Source: Owenweeksia sp965229445 (lineage in GTDB: Bacteria > Bacteroidota > Bacteroidia > Flavobacteriales > Schleiferiaceae). Taken from it: a stretch of DNA of 64,000 nt. The notes below the pieces were generated by a model. That model saw only the letters and a program-made list of their open reading frames with translations. It had not been told where the DNA came from and ran no database searches. The first letter of the stretch is position 1. Every line of letters begins with the position of its first letter. The position numbers and the translations under genes were made by a program. This document shows positions 1-7,395 of the stretch, one piece after another. The stretch spans positions 2,666,001 to 2,730,000 of the forward strand of contig OZ245876.1 of the NCBI GenBank assembly GCA_965229445.1. The letters are read 5' to 3'.

Positions 1-6
1 CACGCA

Positions 7-975
7 TTATCCTACATTTTTACCTCCAAAAAAGCTGTCCACAAATTCTTCCTTGTTAAATACCTGCAGGTCATCCACTCCTTCTCCCACACCAATGTAC
101 TTAACGGGAATTTGGAATTGATCTGAAACACCAATAACCACGCCACCCTTGGCGGTACCATCCAGTTTGGTGAGTGCCAGGGCAGTCACCTCAGTAGCGG
201 CGGTAAACTGCTTGGCCTGTTCAATCGCGTTTTGTCCGGTTGAAGCATCCAAAACCAGTAGTACTTCATGAGGAGCATCTGGGATTTGTTTTTGCATCAC
301 TCGCTTAATCTTAGATAGTTCATTCATGAGGTTCACCTTATTGTGCAGGCGACCGGCAGTATCAATTAATACCACATCCGCCTTTTGAGCTACTGCAGTT
401 TGCAGGGTTTCAAAGGCTACCGATGCAGGATCCGCACCCATGCCTTGTGTTACGATCGGTACATCAGTTCTGTCACTCCATATTTTGAGCTGATCCACCG
501 CTGCTGCCCGAAAGGTATCGGCCGCACCAAGCATAACCTTTAATCCCGTTCTTTTAAACTGAGCGGCTAACTTTCCGATGGTGGTAGTTTTACCTACTCC
601 GTTTACCCCTACTACCATAATTACATAGGGGCCTTGCGTAGCTGAAATGCTAAAATCTACCGGGTCTTCATCTCCGGTTTCGGCCAGCAATCCTGCTATC
701 TCTTCACGCAATATCTGATTGAGCTCCTTGGTACCCATATACTTGTCTCTCGAAACCCGCTCCTCAATTCGTTCTATGATCTTAATGGTGGTATTGACCC
801 CAACATCTGAAGTAACCAGTACTTCTTCCAGTTGGTCAAGCACATCTTCATCTACTTTATCCTTTCCGGCAATAGCACGCGAGAGTTTACCGAACATACT
901 CTCCTTGGATTTCTCCAATCCCTGATCAAGTTTCTCCTTTTTGTCTTTTGAAAATAGTTTACCCAGAATTCCCAT
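7..975 (-). CDS. ftsY: Signal recognition particle receptor FtsY
   Basis: FtsY is the SRP receptor GTPase that docks ribosome-nascent-chain-SRP complexes at the inner membrane for co-translational insertion. The 322-residue protein has a short charged N-terminus, the helical N domain (about 35-100) and a complete SRP GTPase G domain: P-loop GVNGVGKTT near residue 123, DTFRAAA near 153, DTAGR near 205 and TKLD near 269. I chose the ATG at 975, giving MGILGKLF; an upstream in-frame TTG at 1002 would add nine unlikely residues. The long acidic A domain of E. coli FtsY is absent, as is usual outside Proteobacteria. It lies downstream of rpmB-rpmG-DUF4295 on the same strand but beyond a terminator. 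Identity is secure. Confidence 0.97.
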   Translation of the reverse strand: MGILGKLFSKDKKEKLDQGLEKSKESMFGKLSRAIAGKDKVDEDVLDQLEEVLVTSDVGVNTTIKIIERIEERVSRDKYMGTKELNQILREEIAGLLAETGDEDPVDFSISATQGPYVIMVVGVNGVGKTTTIGKLAAQFKRTGLKVMLGAADTFRAAAVDQLKIWSDRTDVPIVTQGMGADPASVAFETLQTAVAQKADVVLIDTAGRLHNKVNLMNELSKIKRVMQKQIPDAPHEVLLVLDASTGQNAIEQAKQFTAATEVTALALTKLDGTAKGGVVIGVSDQFQIPVKYIGVGEGVDDLQVFNKEEFVDSFFGGKNVG

Positions 976-1053
976 GCTAAATCTATTTGTTTGATTGCCC
1001 AAGGCAGTTGGCCTGAATAAAATTACAGGATTGCCTGTGGACTTCTATAAATG

Positions 1054-1084
1054 AAAAAGCCGCCACGCTTGGCGTGACGGCTTT
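1054..1084 (-). terminator. Intrinsic terminator after the rpmB-rpmG-DUF4295 operon
   Basis: AAAGCCG (1056-1062) pairs with CGGCTTT (1078-1084), and CACGC (1064-1068) with GCGTG (1072-1076), around a three-base loop. On the minus strand the stem is followed by a run of T. It separates the ribosomal protein genes from ftsY. Confidence 0.85.
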
Positions 1085-1106
1085 GAAAATTATTTATGGT
1101 AGGCGC

Positions 1107-1259
1107 TTAACCTTTAAGGAAGTCGTTGATGTGCTCCTTGTTCACCACTTTCTCCTCAAAGCTGTACGCTCCGCTCTTTGGACTCTTAACCATTTTAATC
1201 ACCTTAGTGAATTGGGCAGAGTCTCCAGATTTTAGTGTTGCTACTACTTTCTTAGCCAT
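1107..1259 (-). CDS. DUF4295 family small basic protein
   Basis: This 50-residue basic protein begins MAKKVVATLKSGDS and ends KEHINDFLKG. Small proteins of the DUF4295 family are characteristically encoded right after rpmG (L33) and rpmB (L28) in Bacteroidota, as here. The ATG at 1259 is 16 bases after the rpmG stop. Family assignment is from recognised sequence and context. The function is not established; the lysine-rich composition and company suggest a ribosome-associated role, which is inference. It has no signal peptide or membrane segment and is the last gene before the terminator. Confidence 0.88.
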   Translation of the reverse strand: MAKKVVATLKSGDSAQFTKVIKMVKSPKSGAYSFEEKVVNKEHINDFLKG

Positions 1260-1275
1260 GTCTCAAATACTTTTA

Positions 1276-1458
1276 TTACTTAATTTCTTTGTGAACGGTC
1301 ATCTTCTTGAGAATGGGGTTGTACTTTTTCAACTCCAAACGATCAGGAGAATTCTTCTTGTTCTTAGTAGTGATATAACGGCTAGTGCCGGGCATGCCAG
1401 ACTCCTTATGCTCTGTACATTCCATTATCACCTGTACACGGTTTCCTTTCTTAGCCAT
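1276..1458 (-). CDS. rpmG: 50S ribosomal protein L33
   Basis: L33 is a small protein of the large ribosomal subunit near the E site. The 60-residue sequence has the family pattern: MAKKGNRVQVIMECTEH, then SRYITTKNKKNSPDRLELKK and the C-terminal KKMTVHKEIK. Only one cysteine is present, so this is the zinc-free (C-minus) form. It lies between rpmB (11 bases upstream) and DUF4295, forming one short operon with them. Start and stop are unambiguous. Confidence 0.97.
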   Translation of the reverse strand: MAKKGNRVQVIMECTEHKESGMPGTSRYITTKNKKNSPDRLELKKYNPILKKMTVHKEIK

Positions 1459-1469
1459 GTCTCAATTTA

Positions 1470-1709
1470 TTATTTAGTCAGAAATCCTTTGGCGCGTGCT
1501 TCTTTAATCACGGCGCTGATTCCCTTCTTATTAATATCCTTAAGAGCCGAGGTTGACACTTTCAACGTAATCCACTTGTCCTCTTCAGGAATGTAAAAAC
1601 GCTTCTTGGTTAGGTTAACGTTAAATTTTCTTTTGTTCTTCTTGTTTGAGAAAGACACATGGTTTCCGGTAACTGCCTTCTTTCCCGTTAATTCACAAAC
1701 TCTAGACAT
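1470..1709 (-). CDS. rpmB: 50S ribosomal protein L28
   Basis: L28 is a large-subunit ribosomal protein. The 79-residue protein starts MSRVCELTGKKAVTGNHVS, the classic L28 N-terminus, and continues with NKKNKRKFNVNL. The reading frame is open nine codons further upstream, but that extension has no family counterpart and would run back to the promoter at 1734-1741, so the ATG at 1709 is the start. First gene of the rpmB-rpmG-DUF4295 operon. Confidence 0.97.
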   Translation of the reverse strand: MSRVCELTGKKAVTGNHVSFSNKKNKRKFNVNLTKKRFYIPEEDKWITLKVSTSALKDINKKGISAVIKEARAKGFLTK

Positions 1710-1733
1710 ATACTCTGCTCTTTTTTGGGTCTG

Positions 1734-1741
1734 CAAAAATA
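1734..1741 (-). promoter_or_regulatory. Bacteroidota-type -7 box for the rpmB operon
   Basis: The minus strand reads TATTTTTG, matching the Bacteroidota -7 consensus TAnnTTTG, 24 bases upstream of the rpmB ATG. No clear -33 TTG was seen. Confidence 0.55.
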
Positions 1742-1768
1742 GTTAAACTTTTTCAGACCAGAGAATTG

Positions 1769-3013
1769 CTACTCATTTTTTTGAATCTCTCTTCGCAAAA
1801 GATTTAAGGCGGTTACTGAAGTTTTCTGAATATTGCGTGTGCGATTACGGCCCATCTTATAAAACCAGGCTTTGGCACGCACAGGACCTGCAATGGCGAT
1901 CCAAACGCTTCCTACCGGGTATTCCTTTGTTCCGCCGTCTGGTCCGGCTATACCAGTGGTTGATACAGCGTAATCTGCTCCAAATAAAACTCTTGCCTTT
2001 TCTGCCATAGCCAGAGCTACCTTCTCTGAAACTACGCCATGCTTGTCGATATCAGCTTTGGGAACCCCTAATACCTCCTGTTTCACCTCAGTGGCATAAG
2101 AAACTATACTTCCCAAAAAGTAGGCTGAAGAACCCGGAACCTGCGTGATAAGTTTAGCTATACTGCCCCCGGTGCAGCTTTCGGCTATCGCCAGGGTGGT
2201 TTTCTTTTGCTTTAACAATTCACCAATTACCTGTTCAAGGGTTTGAACGTTCTCTCCATAGACAATCTCACCCAGTATCCGTTTCATTTCCTTAATCAGG
2301 CTATCTAACTGCTCGGCTTTTTCTTCCGGATTCCCTTCATAGCTGGTTAGTCTTAATTTAACCAAGCCTGGGGAAGGAAGATAGGCTAAGCTAATATCCG
2401 AGGGTAAATTTGCTTCAAAATCAAGCAGTTTATCCGCCAATTCACTTTCGGGAACTCCCTGGGTAAGAATGGTGCGATGCACCACCTTGCCTTTCTGGAG
2501 ATTATCCAATATCCAGGGAATTACTCTATCATGCACCAGATGTTCCGCTTCATAGGGCACACCGGGCATACTGAAGTAATGCGTATCATTCTTTTGAAAG
2601 TGCATCCCGGATGCCGTGCCCATATTATTTAGCAACACGCCTGCCGCCCGAGGTAGGTAGGCTTGTTGACGATGCACCTCACTCGGTTGGCGATTATAAG
2701 ATTTAAAGATTTCTGTGATGTTATGGAACACCTCCTCATGGAACACCAGCTCCGTTTCAAAATACTCCGTAAGGGTCTTTTTGGTAATATCATCATTGGT
2801 AGGACCAAGTCCGCCGGTCATCATTACAATATCGGTCTGGGTAGAAACCTTATTCAGCGCGTCGATAATGGCATCTCTTGAATCAGCGATGGTACGTTTT
2901 AAGGTAACATTCACCCCTATAGCATTGAGTGCCGCAGCCATATATGCTGCATTAGTATCAATGGTCTGACCAATCAGAATCTCATCGCCAATGGTTATTA
3001 TCTCTGCCCGCAC
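1769..3013 (-). CDS. cinA: CinA family protein / nicotinamide-nucleotide amidase
   Basis: CinA proteins pair an N-terminal MoCF/MogA-like domain (pyrophosphatase activity in characterised members) with a C-terminal nicotinamide-mononucleotide deamidase domain for pyridine-nucleotide salvage. The N-terminal domain shows AEIITIGDEILIGQ and MMTGGLGPTNDD; the C-terminal domain shows AIAESCTGGSIAK and TTGIAGPDGG. At 414 residues it is full length. I chose the GTG at 3013, giving MRAEIITIGDEIL, the canonical N-terminus. An in-frame TTG at 3031 overlaps the probable -7 box and would not be transcribed in full. The GTG start and very short leader are unusual for this window. It is a single gene, divergent from the DUF4197 lipoprotein gene. 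Confidence 0.95.
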   Translation of the reverse strand: MRAEIITIGDEILIGQTIDTNAAYMAAALNAIGVNVTLKRTIADSRDAIIDALNKVSTQTDIVMMTGGLGPTNDDITKKTLTEYFETELVFHEEVFHNITEIFKSYNRQPSEVHRQQAYLPRAAGVLLNNMGTASGMHFQKNDTHYFSMPGVPYEAEHLVHDRVIPWILDNLQKGKVVHRTILTQGVPESELADKLLDFEANLPSDISLAYLPSPGLVKLRLTSYEGNPEEKAEQLDSLIKEMKRILGEIVYGENVQTLEQVIGELLKQKKTTLAIAESCTGGSIAKLITQVPGSSAYFLGSIVSYATEVKQEVLGVPKADIDKHGVVSEKVALAMAEKARVLFGADYAVSTTGIAGPDGGTKEYPVGSVWIAIAGPVRAKAWFYKMGRNRTRNIQKTSVTALNLLRREIQKNE

Positions 3014-3028
3014 AACTTTAATTTGGTG

Positions 3029-3036
3029 CAAAAATA
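3029..3036 (-). promoter_or_regulatory. -7 box for cinA
   Basis: The minus strand reads TATTTTTG, a TAnnTTTG match ending 15 bases before the GTG start. It implies a transcription start within a few bases of the start codon and rules out the longer cinA reading frame. Confidence 0.55.
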
Positions 3037-3102
3037 GGTTTATTAGCGCGGCTAGAATTTCAAATCTTAAAATGCACCTTTGTAGGAAATAATAATTCTG
3101 CC

Positions 3103-3807
3103 ATGATGCGAAATCTGCTGATATTGGTATTTGTAATTTTGATTAGTAGCTCATGCGATGAGCTTTCAGGATTGATCAGCACGCCTGCGGCTGGTCCGCC
3201 TACACAAAGTGAAATAGCCGCCGGTCTCAAGGAAGCATTGATTATTGGCGCCCAAAATAGTGTTCTGAAAACAGCCGTAGAAAATGGATTTTATGGAAAT
3301 TCCCTAATAAAAATCCCCTTTCCCCCTGAAGCCGACAAAGTAGCTGAGAAAGCCAGGGAGTTTGGGTTCGACAGGCAAGTAGATCAGTTTGTAGAAACTA
3401 TGAATCATGGAGCTGAAAAAGCTGCCGCGAAGGCCGCTCCAATTTTTACAGATGCTATAAAAGGCATGAGCTTTAATGATGTATATCAGATTTGGCAAGG
3501 AGAAGATGATGCGGCTACAGAATATCTGCGAGAGAATACACTCAATGAATTGCAAAACGAATTTCGACCGGTAATAAAAGGTGCCCTGGAAGAAGTAGAG
3601 ATCACAAAGTACTGGAACCCACTCATCAATACTTATAATCAAATTCCATTCACGGCCAAGCTCAATCCCAATCTTGAAGACTATGTTCTAGAGGAAACCT
3701 TAAACGGGCTGTTTTTGGTTCTGGCCCAGGAAGAAGCTCGCATTCGGGAAGATCCTGCCGCCAGAGTTACTGATCTCTTGCAAAGAGTTTTTGGCTATCA
3801 AGCTTAG
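3103..3807 (+). CDS. DUF4197 domain lipoprotein
   Basis: A 234-residue protein with a lipoprotein signal: a hydrophobic stretch (LLILVFVILI) followed by SSSCDE, with Cys18 as the lipidation site. The rest is soluble and helix-rich, with the DUF4197 pattern: SEIAAGLKEALIIGAQNSV near residue 37, IKIPFPPEADKV near 69, and TDAIKGMSFNDVYQIWQGEDDAATEYLRE near 120. DUF4197 proteins are widespread secreted proteins of unknown function. Two adjacent ATG codons are possible starts (3103 and 3106). It is transcribed divergently from cinA and followed in the same direction by a small outer-membrane-like gene 53 bases on; whether they share a transcript is not clear. Confidence 0.9.
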   Translation: MMRNLLILVFVILISSSCDELSGLISTPAAGPPTQSEIAAGLKEALIIGAQNSVLKTAVENGFYGNSLIKIPFPPEADKVAEKAREFGFDRQVDQFVETMNHGAEKAAAKAAPIFTDAIKGMSFNDVYQIWQGEDDAATEYLRENTLNELQNEFRPVIKGALEEVEITKYWNPLINTYNQIPFTAKLNPNLEDYVLEETLNGLFLVLAQEEARIREDPAARVTDLLQRVFGYQA

Positions 3808-3860
3808 GAGTTTACGGAACTTTCTATCTTTAAAGCTCAAATTAAAATCAAACAATCGGG

Positions 3861-4295
3861 ATGAAAAAAATTCTACTTATTTGCGGCTTTTGTGTCCTGG
3901 CATTAACGAGCTACTCACAAGAAGTTGGGGTGCGTTTTGGTGATGCCTTAGGCAACAATGTGGCACTGGACGCGGTATTTGGGACCGGTGCCAGCAGAAT
4001 CCATGCTGACCTTACGTTTGGCGGTGCCGGTGTTGGCATAGAAGTACTTTGGGATCTAATTTATAATCCCTTGGGTGAAACACCATTAAACTGGTATATC
4101 GGAGTTGGACCCAGTGCCTTATTAGGCGATCCCTTCTTACTTGGAGTAGCGGGTGAACTCGGTCTGGAATGGGCCATTGAAGATGTGCCGATCACCATAG
4201 GGGCCGATTGGCGTCCGGTATTCATATTAATTGAAGACACCGACTTTAGCGCCGGAGGATTTGGCCTTAATGTCAGATACCGATTTGGAGGTTAA
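3861..4295 (+). CDS. Small secreted beta-rich protein, outer-membrane-like
   Basis: A 144-residue protein with a clear signal peptide (KKILLICGFCVLALTSYS, cleavage before QEVG). The mature part alternates glycine and hydrophobic residues as in small beta-barrels (VRFGDALGNNVALDAVFG, LTFGGAGVGIEVLWD) and ends GFGLNVRYRFGG, consistent with a C-terminal barrel strand. I do not recognise a named family. It resembles the many short porin-fold proteins of Bacteroidota that probably sit in the outer membrane; this is inference. It is followed directly by a terminator that also marks the converging end of the penicillin-binding protein gene. Confidence 0.75.
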   Translation: MKKILLICGFCVLALTSYSQEVGVRFGDALGNNVALDAVFGTGASRIHADLTFGGAGVGIEVLWDLIYNPLGETPLNWYIGVGPSALLGDPFLLGVAGELGLEWAIEDVPITIGADWRPVFILIEDTDFSAGGFGLNVRYRFGG

Positions 4296-4310
4296 TCAGG
4301 AAATTCAACA

Positions 4311-4339
4311 AAAGGGCAACATCGAGTTGTCCTTTTTTT
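4311..4339 (+). terminator. Intrinsic terminator after the 3.9-kb gene
   Basis: AAAGGGCAAC (4311-4320) pairs with GTTGTCCTTT (4326-4335) with one G-T wobble, followed by a T run to 4339. It overlaps the stop codon of the convergent penicillin-binding protein gene. Confidence 0.8.
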
Positions 4340-6623
4340 ATGATCCCTCCTTATCTTTTCCTTTTCCAAAAAGCCGCTTAAAAAAGCCTGGCGAATCATC
4401 CTCCTTCTCATCAATCTTTTCACCTTCCTGATTGCCAAAGAAGCTTCGCACACCATCAAAGAAGGTTTTCTCTCTGAAATCAGGACAATCCAGACTTGCC
4501 ATTAATTGGTCAGAAACTTCGGGAAAGTCCTTTCGATACACTGTCAGTACCCCATTGCGCTCAATGCTGCGGTAGAATTCTGCCAGCATGGGTAATGCCT
4601 GTCTTGATGAACTTCCATATACACCAGAACGAAAACGAATAATGGGATATGCACCACCTACCCAACAAGCCGCTACGATACCAGGGTTATAAGCCACAAA
4701 CCAGGCATCGCTATAGTCCTGAGATGTGCCGGTTTTTCCTGCCAAATCCATTTTTACACCATACTCTGTTCTCAGTTTACTACCCGTACCTTCATTCACA
4801 ACCTTTTTCAGCATTTCTGTCATAAGCACGGCATTTTCCTCCGATAGAACCACTTTTATTTCCTCCGCGGGGCGCTCATAAAGAATCTTACCCTCTGCAT
4901 CCTTAATTCTGGAAACGAAATAGGCCTGCACTGATTGACCACCCGAAGCAAATACAGCATAGGCTTGGGCCATTTCCAGTACGGATACACTTGCTGAGCC
5001 CAGCGCCAGACTGGGGTGCTTTGGCAAATCGGATTTGATTCCCATTTCAGACGCCAAGTCTCGCACGTCGTCTACTCCAATCTTAAACAAAGCTTGCACC
5101 GCTGCTACATTCACCGAGTTTTTGAGTGCCCCGGCGGTACTATAATATCCACCATATTCATTATCATAGTTTTCAGGGGTCCAATCATCATGCTCAGAAT
5201 ATCGCCGTTTCTCATTCTCCCAGTAAGAACAGGGATCCATACCTTCTTCCAGACCCGCGGCATATACAATAGGTTTAAAAGTAGAAGCGGCTTGCCTCCT
5301 GGCCAGTACATGATCGTAAGGCATATAATTGATATCCCGTCCCCCTATCCATGAAAGCACGGCCCCTGACTGAGGGTTTAGAGCCACAAAACCGGAGCGC
5401 AACAGCCTTAAATAGTAAGAGATGGAGTCTGCCGGGGATAAGTTAAGTACCGTATCGCCACCCGGGTAATACATCATGGAAGGACTTGGCTGGTGCATGA
5501 GATCCTCCATCTCAGATTCAGCTAAACCTCTGGCCTTGGCCGACTTATAGAGTTTTGTCTTCCTGGTTTCAAGTTGATGAATTTCTGAATACTCTTGCCA
5601 GGGCACCTTGCTTCCCCAATGCTTGTCAAACACCTGTTGCAAGCTATTCAAGTGCCGATCATATGCCTGCTCAGCTAACTTCTGCAGCTCCAGATCCAAG
5701 CCTGTCTCAATTATAAGTCCAGATGATCGGGGATCATATTCTTCAAGCAATTCTCTATCCAATAAGATTTTCTGCACCTCTCTTCGCACCTGCACCAAAT
5801 AGTAGGCTGCCAATCCTTCTCTGCCTGGATTGTTGTATTCCAGACCCAATGGCAGCTTAGAAAGAGAATCAGCCTGCGCTTCATTTAAATAGTCATACCT
5901 GTGCATCTGACCGAGCACTATGTTTCGCCTTGTCAGGGCATGATCAGGATGAAGACGAGGATTGTAATAGGTATTAGCTTTTAACATCCCAATCAGCACA
6001 GCAGATCTTTCAATACTCAACTGTGAAATTTCGGTACTAAAAAAGCGTTCTGCAGCCGTTTCAATTCCATATACATTTTCGGAAAACGGCACGGTGTTCA
6101 GGTAAAGTTCAATCAATTCTTCCTTGGAGTAGATAGTTTCCAACCTGGTCGCAATAATCATCTCCTTTAATTTGGAGACCGGCATGCTTAACGCACCATG
6201 GTCTTCTCTTCCAAAAAGGTTTTTGGCCAACTGTTGACTAATAGTGCTGCCACCACCCGCACTGCGATCCCCCATGATTACGGACTTAACCAGTACCCTC
6301 GCAATACTTCTGGCGTCAATACCCTCATGCTCAAAGAACCGAGCATCCTCGGTGGCTATTAAAGCCTGAACCAAATGCTCCGGAAACTCTTTAAAATTGG
6401 CAGTTGTTCTGTTCTCATCATATATTCTGCCAATAGGTTCAAAGTTCCGATCCAGGATCACACTAGCCGTAGCATTTTTGATGTTCCTCAAGTCTGATTC
6501 ATCAGGAATACTCCCAAAGGAACCAGAGTAAACCAGGAAGGTAAACAAGCTGCCCAGGACTACCGGCACCAGAATAATGAATGCAATGAGAATCAGAAGA
6601 AACCTGATAAATTTAGGCTTCAT
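4338..6623 (-). CDS. Class A penicillin-binding protein (PBP1A-like)
   Basis: A bifunctional peptidoglycan glycosyltransferase/DD-transpeptidase that polymerises and crosslinks the cell wall in the periplasm. The 761-residue protein has an N-terminal membrane anchor (about 7-33). The GT51 domain carries EDARFFEHEGID with catalytic Glu92 and GGSTISQQLAKNLF (124-137). The transpeptidase domain carries STFK (447-450, nucleophile Ser447), SVN (503-505) and KTGT (630-633). The C-terminal 50 residues are charged and probably cytosol-like or disordered. Every catalytic motif is intact and the length is normal. It starts 10 bases after the stop of the membrane protein gene at 6634-7146, so the two are very likely co-transcribed from the promoter at 7172-7179. 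Confidence 0.96.
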   Translation of the reverse strand: MKPKFIRFLLILIAFIILVPVVLGSLFTFLVYSGSFGSIPDESDLRNIKNATASVILDRNFEPIGRIYDENRTTANFKEFPEHLVQALIATEDARFFEHEGIDARSIARVLVKSVIMGDRSAGGGSTISQQLAKNLFGREDHGALSMPVSKLKEMIIATRLETIYSKEELIELYLNTVPFSENVYGIETAAERFFSTEISQLSIERSAVLIGMLKANTYYNPRLHPDHALTRRNIVLGQMHRYDYLNEAQADSLSKLPLGLEYNNPGREGLAAYYLVQVRREVQKILLDRELLEEYDPRSSGLIIETGLDLELQKLAEQAYDRHLNSLQQVFDKHWGSKVPWQEYSEIHQLETRKTKLYKSAKARGLAESEMEDLMHQPSPSMMYYPGGDTVLNLSPADSISYYLRLLRSGFVALNPQSGAVLSWIGGRDINYMPYDHVLARRQAASTFKPIVYAAGLEEGMDPCSYWENEKRRYSEHDDWTPENYDNEYGGYYSTAGALKNSVNVAAVQALFKIGVDDVRDLASEMGIKSDLPKHPSLALGSASVSVLEMAQAYAVFASGGQSVQAYFVSRIKDAEGKILYERPAEEIKVVLSEENAVLMTEMLKKVVNEGTGSKLRTEYGVKMDLAGKTGTSQDYSDAWFVAYNPGIVAACWVGGAYPIIRFRSGVYGSSSRQALPMLAEFYRSIERNGVLTVYRKDFPEVSDQLMASLDCPDFREKTFFDGVRSFFGNQEGEKIDEKEDDSPGFFKRLFGKGKDKEGS

Positions 6624-6633
6624 ACAAAGGAGA

Positions 6634-7146
6634 TCAGATTCGTTTCATTTGCTGCTTGATCATTTTCACCTGATCATTGAGCAAACCTCGTTTATCGAGT
6701 TTTTTTACTTCAGACAGCAACACCATAGCTTCTCGCTTACGTCGCTTGGCAATAGCAATACCGGCCAATTGCAGTTTCGCCATCGCCTGGTCGTGTTTCA
6801 TCCTTAATCCTATAGAAAGTGATTTGCGCAGTAAACTTTCTGCTTTGCCAATTCCACGCTGAGACTCAATCATGCCCTTAAGCATAAACCAATAGGCCTG
6901 TTGGCTTTTGATAAGCGCCTTTTCAGGATTCTTGATGCGGTTTAGGCTTTTCTCGGCCTTGTCAAAATTATTCTTCCGCATGTGCCAAAAGCTTATCAGA
7001 ATATGCTCATTGCGGAAATAGGTGAAGACAATCAATGCGGATATCAGGAGCACCAGAATGCCATTTCCAATTTGTCCATCAATAAAAAGCCAAATGGAAG
7101 CTGCCAGCACCAGAGCAGCCAGAACTAACCGAAGGTTTTTGTTCAT
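6634..7146 (-). CDS. Membrane protein with TPR-like helical domain, paired with PBP1A
   Basis: A 170-residue protein with two N-terminal membrane segments (about 7-24 and 28-45) and a helical, lysine-rich cytoplasmic-looking region resembling TPR repeats (NNFDKAEKSLNRIKNPEKAL, GIGKAESLLRKSLSIGLRM, REAMVLLSEVKKL). I do not recognise a named family. The gene sits immediately upstream of the class A penicillin-binding protein with a 10-base gap, so a role as a scaffold or regulator of that enzyme is a reasonable but untested inference. Its own promoter-like box lies 26 bases upstream. Confidence 0.8.
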   Translation of the reverse strand: MNKNLRLVLAALVLAASIWLFIDGQIGNGILVLLISALIVFTYFRNEHILISFWHMRKNNFDKAEKSLNRIKNPEKALIKSQQAYWFMLKGMIESQRGIGKAESLLRKSLSIGLRMKHDQAMAKLQLAGIAIAKRRKREAMVLLSEVKKLDKRGLLNDQVKMIKQQMKRI

Positions 7147-7171
7147 AACAAGCCGAATTTTCTAAGGCCGG

Positions 7172-7179
7172 CAAAGGTA
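7172..7179 (-). promoter_or_regulatory. -7 box for the TPR-like gene and PBP operon
   Basis: The minus strand reads TACCTTTG, an exact TAnnTTTG match, 26 bases upstream of the ATG at 7146. Confidence 0.6.
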
Positions 7180-7214
7180 AGGATATTAGTAACGGGTAGA
7201 AGGGGAATTCCCGG

Positions 7215-7361
7215 TTACTTACTTGTGGATTGACGATTTTTCCAGCTGAAATAAAGCAATCCTGCTAATATTACGATCAACAATCCCAGACCAATGAGAT
7301 ACATTACTTCATTTTCTAGGGGTAAGGATATGTCCATAAGATTAATCATTTCACTCGTCAT
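7215..7361 (-). CDS. 48-residue single-pass membrane protein
   Basis: A short open frame translating to 48 residues. It has a polar, acidic N-terminus (MTSEMINLMDISLPLENE), one hydrophobic segment (about 20-39, MYLIGLGLLIVILAGLLYF) and a basic tail SWKNRQSTSK. This is the layout of an N-out/C-in single-pass small protein under the positive-inside rule. It begins 34 bases after the TonB-receptor stop, so it may be the last gene of that operon. No family is recognised. The coding call rests on the clean amphipathic layout and position; it could still be fortuitous. Confidence 0.5.
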   Translation of the reverse strand: MTSEMINLMDISLPLENEVMYLIGLGLLIVILAGLLYFSWKNRQSTSK

Positions 7362-7395
7362 AGCCCAATGTAAGAATTATCATTCATATTTAGAG

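Noticed and set aside
1126..1596. A long plus-strand open frame across the ribosomal protein genes
   Set aside because: It lies antisense to DUF4295, rpmG and rpmB, which have clear family identity; the frame has no signal or motif.
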